From the NCBI RefSeq assembly GCF_000003815.2, contig NC_049983.1, positions 3,728,706-3,792,705 on the forward strand: a stretch of 64,000 nucleotides of DNA, given 5' to 3'. Both the position numbers and the translations under genes were made by a program. Position 1 is the stretch's first letter; every line of letters begins with the position of its first letter. Of the stretch, positions 59,556 through 64,000 are shown piece by piece. The notes below the pieces were generated by a model. That model had not been told where the DNA came from. It was given only the letters and a program-made list of their open reading frames with translations, and made no database searches. This DNA comes from Branchiostoma floridae. Lineage: Eukaryota > Chordata > Leptocardii > Amphioxiformes > Branchiostomatidae.

Positions 59556-60700
59556 AGACAGTGTAGCATATAGTAGACAACAGTTTCAGATGGCGAACCG
59601 CAGGAACACACTTTGTCTTTTATTCTCATTGTATGAAAAGTGGCATTTAATGGACTCCGATCCATTCTAAGCCTAGGACTGAGTAGTGTCGGATACCGTC
59701 TGTGGTGTTGTATTGGAGTTAAAAGGAAGTCCTTGCTTCTCTTGAAGATGTTTATGTTGTCTCTGTGAATTTTGGTTCCAGATCTAGAGGGTTGATGCAT
59801 GGGGGATGAAACTGGCCCTGTACAACTTTACAACTTTGTTCTGCAGCAGGGTACATGAAGATGAGTTGTACGTACATGTGTTACGGAGCTGAAGTCAATT
59901 ATTCTCTGTTCACCTCTTACTGAGGGGATGAGTGATCATGAGTGCAGTCGAGCTGGTACTTAAGTCCATCCATGGGCTTGTACATCATCACCATGGAAAG
60001 ATAGTGTCTTCTCGTGGCTAAACTAAGTATTCAAGTTATTGTGCAAGGTTTATACTGGGGTTCCCTTCATGACTACGGTTACAAGACAGCCTGTATGGTA
60101 TTAGACACTGTCAAACATCTTGGCTGCTTTGGTACTGAGGTATTCCAGTATTGTTTAAGCGTATTCTAGCTCTGATCGTATCATGTTGCTGTGCATGTAT
60201 GCTAACTCAAGGGTCTCCCTGCTCAGCTTCCCCTTAAGTTTACAAAGGCCTCCTAAGAGTTTCCTGACTCTGCTAGTTTGTGCCTACGTACACGTTCATT
60301 ACATCTTAGAGACTGATGAATAGTGACTCCAAGATGAGTGTATGACGACACTAATGTTCGACTACGTTTTTATCAAGAATGTAAATAGGTGAAAGCTGCA
60401 CGTTATTTCGGTCTGCCTTAATTCAAACCTTGCATTTGTCTGGGTGAAGGTCGAGACTCCGGTCTGGAAATTAAACCAGGCAAAGACAGTTTGGAGGTCT
60501 GCATTACTGGTGCAAGCTTTCTCCCGCGTGGTTTTAGCTGAGTTGTACAAGGCGGTTTCGCCTCACGGCAAGTAACGTTTGACTTGCAATGAAGGTCTTT
60601 GATGTCGTTGAGGTATACGAGAAAGAGTAGAGGTCCAAGTGTCGTTACTTTCTTAAGCTTGTTTTTACCATTGTGACAAAAATGTGGTGGCCTAAAACGA
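59549..60700 (-). mobile_element. Decayed LINE (jockey/CR1-like) on the minus strand
   Basis: Reverse-transcriptase fragments appear in order in shifting frames: TLGPLLFLVYLNDIKDL (about 60640-60590), ALYNSAKTTREKAC then DLQTVFAW (about 60550-60480), KLLGGL-KLKGKLSRETLELA (about 60270-60200), and near the end SPRLRMDRSPLNATFHTM and CSCGSPSETV (about 59650-59570). Frameshifts and stops separate them, so it is inactive. Confidence 0.75.
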
Positions 60701-61265
60701 GCAAGTAACTTACAGGGTACACATACTGAGCGATTGTATGCAGAGAATTCACAATTAGAATTGGGCGAAAGTGCAGTTAAGTTGCCGACAAACACCAAAC
60801 ATGTTTTGTTTACCGCATGGGGATAATGATATAAGGGTATTATTAATAAAATTGACTCATATCTTAAAAGTCTAAACTTCAGTTTTTGACGAAAACACTA
60901 TGAATTGAGAGAACAATTAGTCGGCCGCCATGTTGACTCATTTGCATATCATCAGAGTTGAGCCGTCTTGAATCACGGGAGAAAATATACGAACTGTTTA
61001 TTCATGCAAACAGTACAAGACAAACATTCCAATAGATGGTATACTTGCTTGTTACCTTCAATCTGTTTCTGGTAATCTGTTTCGCTCGGCAAAAGTGATC
61101 ATGTAAATTTTCTACTATGAAACGTACCACGAATCTAATAATTTTGAGCTTCTGTCTCTTTATTTCTTCCCACAGCGTCTGCATCGAAAACATTCCTTGT
61201 CATACGTACCCGTTCCTTATGGCCCACTTGCTTTCTTCCTATTTTTCATTCAGAGCAAAGCTATA
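60701..61265. other. Upstream region of the 61.3-kb receptor gene
   Basis: No gene seen. It should contain the promoter; I see no convincing TATA box. Confidence 0.35.
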
Positions 61266-61292
61266 ATGGTGGACAAGGATTGTAAACGCTGA
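61266..61292 (+). promoter_or_regulatory. Short upstream open frame in the 5' leader
   Basis: ATG at 61266 opens an 8-codon frame (MVDKDCKR) ending in TGA at 61290-61292, 24 nt before the main start. If it is in the mRNA it would be expected to lower translation of the receptor. Confidence 0.35.
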
Positions 61293-61316
61293 AAGAAACA
61301 CCAAGCCAGACAGACA

Positions 61317-62013
61317 ATGGCATCAAGTGTCGTAGATGATAAAAGTGACATTGACCAAACCCCGTATGACCTTCAACAGAATCCGGCTAGGGAACCAAAT
61401 CCAGTGTACGCTCAAAATATTCATCAGAGCCCGACCCAAACGCACCCCTACTGTGTCCAAATCAAACCAATCAAGTCCGTCCGAGAAGAAGTTTTTCCAA
61501 ACCCGATATACGAGCATAACGCCGGCGAGAACCAGATTCCGATGAGCGAGGTAAACGTTCAACCAGAACCCATCCACAACGTAACTGCTGATGGTGGTAA
61601 TAACGGTGGCGACCTGGAGCCGTATGCTGTCAGATATCACAGAGATAGTGAGGTTGATGCTGGCAAACCGTATGCTGTCCGTTATCATGAATACGACATA
61701 ATTCCACAAAGTGGTGCTGAAAACAGCAAAGAAACAACCGAAATCGGTACCCATAATGATAGCGCCTCAGGCCAAGAAGAGGTTCGAGCAATGGCTCCAA
61801 ATCCTAGCAGTGAAATTCCGACTAACGTGACAGGGTCAGACTCATCCCACGGTGATGTTGGTACTTCAGCCATTACCAGCGATAACAGTGACATACAAAA
61901 CATCGGGCAGTCCAGACAAACAGTCGATCCCGTGGCCAATCAGCAGCCTGGAGAAGACGGACTACTGCCTAATCCAAAATACGTCCCGAATGTTCCCCAG
62001 CAAAAAGCTTGTG
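61317..62013 (+). CDS. Type-II-receptor-like protein, first coding exon (cytoplasmic tail), partial
   Basis: Starts at ATG 61317 in a good context (GACAATGG) with no signal peptide. It runs 232 codons to a donor TGTG/GTAGGT at 62013, phase 1. The exon is hydrophilic and Pro/Asn-rich. Tyrosine motifs: PNPVYAQN, PNPIYEHN and PNPKYVPN (each YxxN), the pair EPYAVRYH and KPYAVRYHEYD, plus TPYDLQ and HPYCVQ. YxxN is the consensus for Grb2-type SH2 domains. PNPxY also occurs in exon 2 of the YWTD gene at 43893, which is likewise followed by a phase-1 donor. I infer a cytoplasmic N-terminal tail with the membrane and extracellular exons to the right of the window; none is visible up to 64000. The extracellular domain is unknown. 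Confidence 0.75.
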
Positions 62014-63448
62014 GTAGGTTGGATATTCTTTATAAATGGGCCCAGAGCGATTTTTAGAGCATCAAAATTGGAAATATTCAGAATCAGACAATTGGCACGA
62101 TATTGTCATTTATAATTACTTCACATTACTAGCACATTTGTATCAATATTTCGTACTTTCTGCGTTTAAAAGGACGCACCAACATGCCGCAAACGGACTC
62201 TTGAAATATTTTTTTTTTATAAATCAGCACAGGACAATTGAATCTGATTCGCCCTTTTGTAAATCGAAACCTGATTTGAACAAGTGACGATATCTCCGGA
62301 AGCGTTCGAGACTAGTTGGTTATGTTTGTGTTCGTTCCAAAATTTTGAAATAATGGCCGCCCGCGCAGAGTTCAGATTTTGAATAAGATCTCATCACCCA
62401 ATCACGCCTCATCTTTGCTCAATGAAGATCGATATGCAAAGAAATGGTGTTATTCAACCTTACCGTGTGTAAAAATTACTTATACATTGAATTTGAAAAA
62501 AAACGTACAAAATTACCCTGGGTGCCTCTAAGACAACATGGCCTTCATTAGCAATTGGCTGACATGCACTTTACCAAAATGTGTCTGAAATATCCTGTTC
62601 ATTTGACTATGGAGCTGCATTCTGTGCGAAGTTGACCAGTTGTTACGTTCACAAGTCGTCTACGAATTTCCATCGTGATGACATAGCATTATTGGAGGCG
62701 CGGTTTATCAGGGCAAGGTCCAAGAATTGTCCCTTGTGGAAGGGCACAGACTACAACAGAAGCCTCGTATTTAAATGAATAGAAAAAATGTAAGAAAAAG
62801 GCTGTCAAAAGTTACCTACCTGAGGTTTAGTTGGTGAAAATCTCACATTGGCAGGGAAGTCCGACTTCTAAAGGGTGCATATGGCGATTTTAAAGACATT
62901 TTGTTCAACAGAATAGGAAACTATGGTGACCTTTGAGTTCCCTGAGCCTCCCTAATCACACCCAAACTATACTTACTCTAGACTGTCTACGACACTCCAA
63001 ACATGATAAAAAGCCCATTTTCTCACAACTGAAATAGCCAGAATACCTACCGATAGTTTCCAGCTCCAAAATGCTAAAATTTCCCAACAAATAGGCTTCT
63101 TACACATATTGTTGCAAGCCATGTCATCAAAATACTGATTCTGAGCATGTCTGTAATGGTGACCTTTCACCTGGAAGGCCGCATGACGTCACGTTCAAGT
63201 CCAAAAAGGGGTCGGAAATAATTTTTAGCTAGTTGCACTTAATTGATGCTGAGGTGCTCAGCAAACCAATTGTTTATTTACCAACTAATTTTTTCATTGA
63301 TATCTTATGAACGTCTAATGATAAAAAGATGGCTTTCTTTTTTACATGTTTCTAGTTATAAAACTTAACATTGAAAGTTCTTTTTTTATTGTACAGTCGT
63401 AAGTTTTCGTTTACTTCTAATACACTTCAGTTGGGATGTCTGTCCCTC
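62014..63448. other. Probable intron of the 61.3-kb gene, no exon seen
   Basis: I looked for a phase-1 exon with a hydrophobic stretch on the plus strand and found none. The frame at 62581-62778 lacks both. Confidence 0.4.
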
Positions 63449-63452
63449 TTAA

Positions 63453-64000
63453 CCCTATTCAGACCGGGCTTTTGAGACCCTCCACTTCTAAGTCCTATAA
63501 CTCTGAAACAGCGTGCCGAAGGGCCCCCAATTTTTTAGGACATGATGTCGACAGAATAGCTGACAAGTAATTGACGTTTGACGTTACTATGACGTAACAT
63601 GGCGTAATTATGACGTCATCAATTTGATTATATAGGCCGGACCCATGAAATAGGGGTATTCTCAGAAAACTTCAAGTTATGCTACAAAAATGTAACAGCA
63701 AGTGCAGATAACAGAATAATAATGTTTATTACGACTTTTGTTGCCAAAAACAACATCAATGACGTCAAAATGACGTCATAAATTGACGTCATGCACATCT
63801 TAGATATCAGTTGGGCTCCTCCATATTATATCCACCACCTTGAATTTGTAAAAATCCTTTTTTTTTGGCAACAAATAATCACAAAGGGCAATGGAAATAT
63901 ACTAAATTCATTCATTTAGATGGTTTTTGATTAAAAAAATACCAGGTAGTTACAATTTTTAAGGGATAATTAGCTTGTTATTCTTGATCTGGCCATACGG
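63453..64000. mobile_element. TTAA-family element, cut by the window end
   Basis: CCCTATTCAGACCGGGC after TTAA (63449-63452). The following sequence closely matches 33659-34100, including ACATGATGTCGACA and GTTATGCTACAAAAATGTAA. Confidence 0.75.

Overview
This is a stretch of animal nuclear DNA. It has compact exons split by GT-AG introns, many repeats, about 0.1 kb of N gap and no prokaryotic organisation. The best guess is a cephalochordate (amphioxus, Branchiostoma). The reasons are the mix of gene families: a type II receptor with tyrosine motifs of the PNPxY/PYAV kind, an LRR receptor with a PYAEG tail, a lone GT4 glycosyltransferase exon and an animal isopenicillin-N-synthase-like dioxygenase. 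Dense small DNA transposons fit too. The species call is inference.

Layout, left to right. At 2.1-4.9 kb (+) are the last three exons of a gene with a GT-B family 4 glycosyltransferase domain. At 14.1-17.3 kb (-) is a single-pass leucine-rich-repeat receptor with a long tyrosine-motif tail, apparently frameshifted. At 18.3-19.1 kb (-) is a short-chain dehydrogenase/reductase with two 1-nt lesions and a missing 3' end. At 19.7-20.1 kb (+) is a short acidic coiled-coil C-terminus on two exons. At 24.2-29.3 kb (-) is a seven-exon 2-oxoglutarate/Fe(II) dioxygenase whose introns and flanks are loaded with mobile elements. At 36.4-45.7 kb (-) is a ten-exon gene that I assembled exon by exon with consistent phases. 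It encodes a type II membrane protein: short cytoplasmic tail, one membrane segment, a coiled coil of fourteen 17-residue repeats and a C-terminal six-bladed YWTD propeller. At 61.3-62.0 kb (+) is the first coding exon of what looks like a related receptor, with YxxN and PYAVRY motifs, running off the window. The last two genes lie head to head about 15.7 kb apart.

The rest is mostly repeats. I could define several by their own ends and target-site duplications: two hAT-type elements with perfect 8-bp duplications; a TTAA-flanked family present at least six times; a piggyBac-like element; pogo/mariner-like MITEs with TA duplications; a 1.1-kb element with terminal inverted repeats but a 13-14-bp duplication; tRNA-derived SINEs; LINE and Penelope-like remnants; and three foldback hairpins that share only their outer 17 bp. 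The genes do not form one pathway. The common thread is cell-surface receptors with tyrosine-rich cytoplasmic tails (three loci), plus two metabolic enzymes and a sugar transferase.
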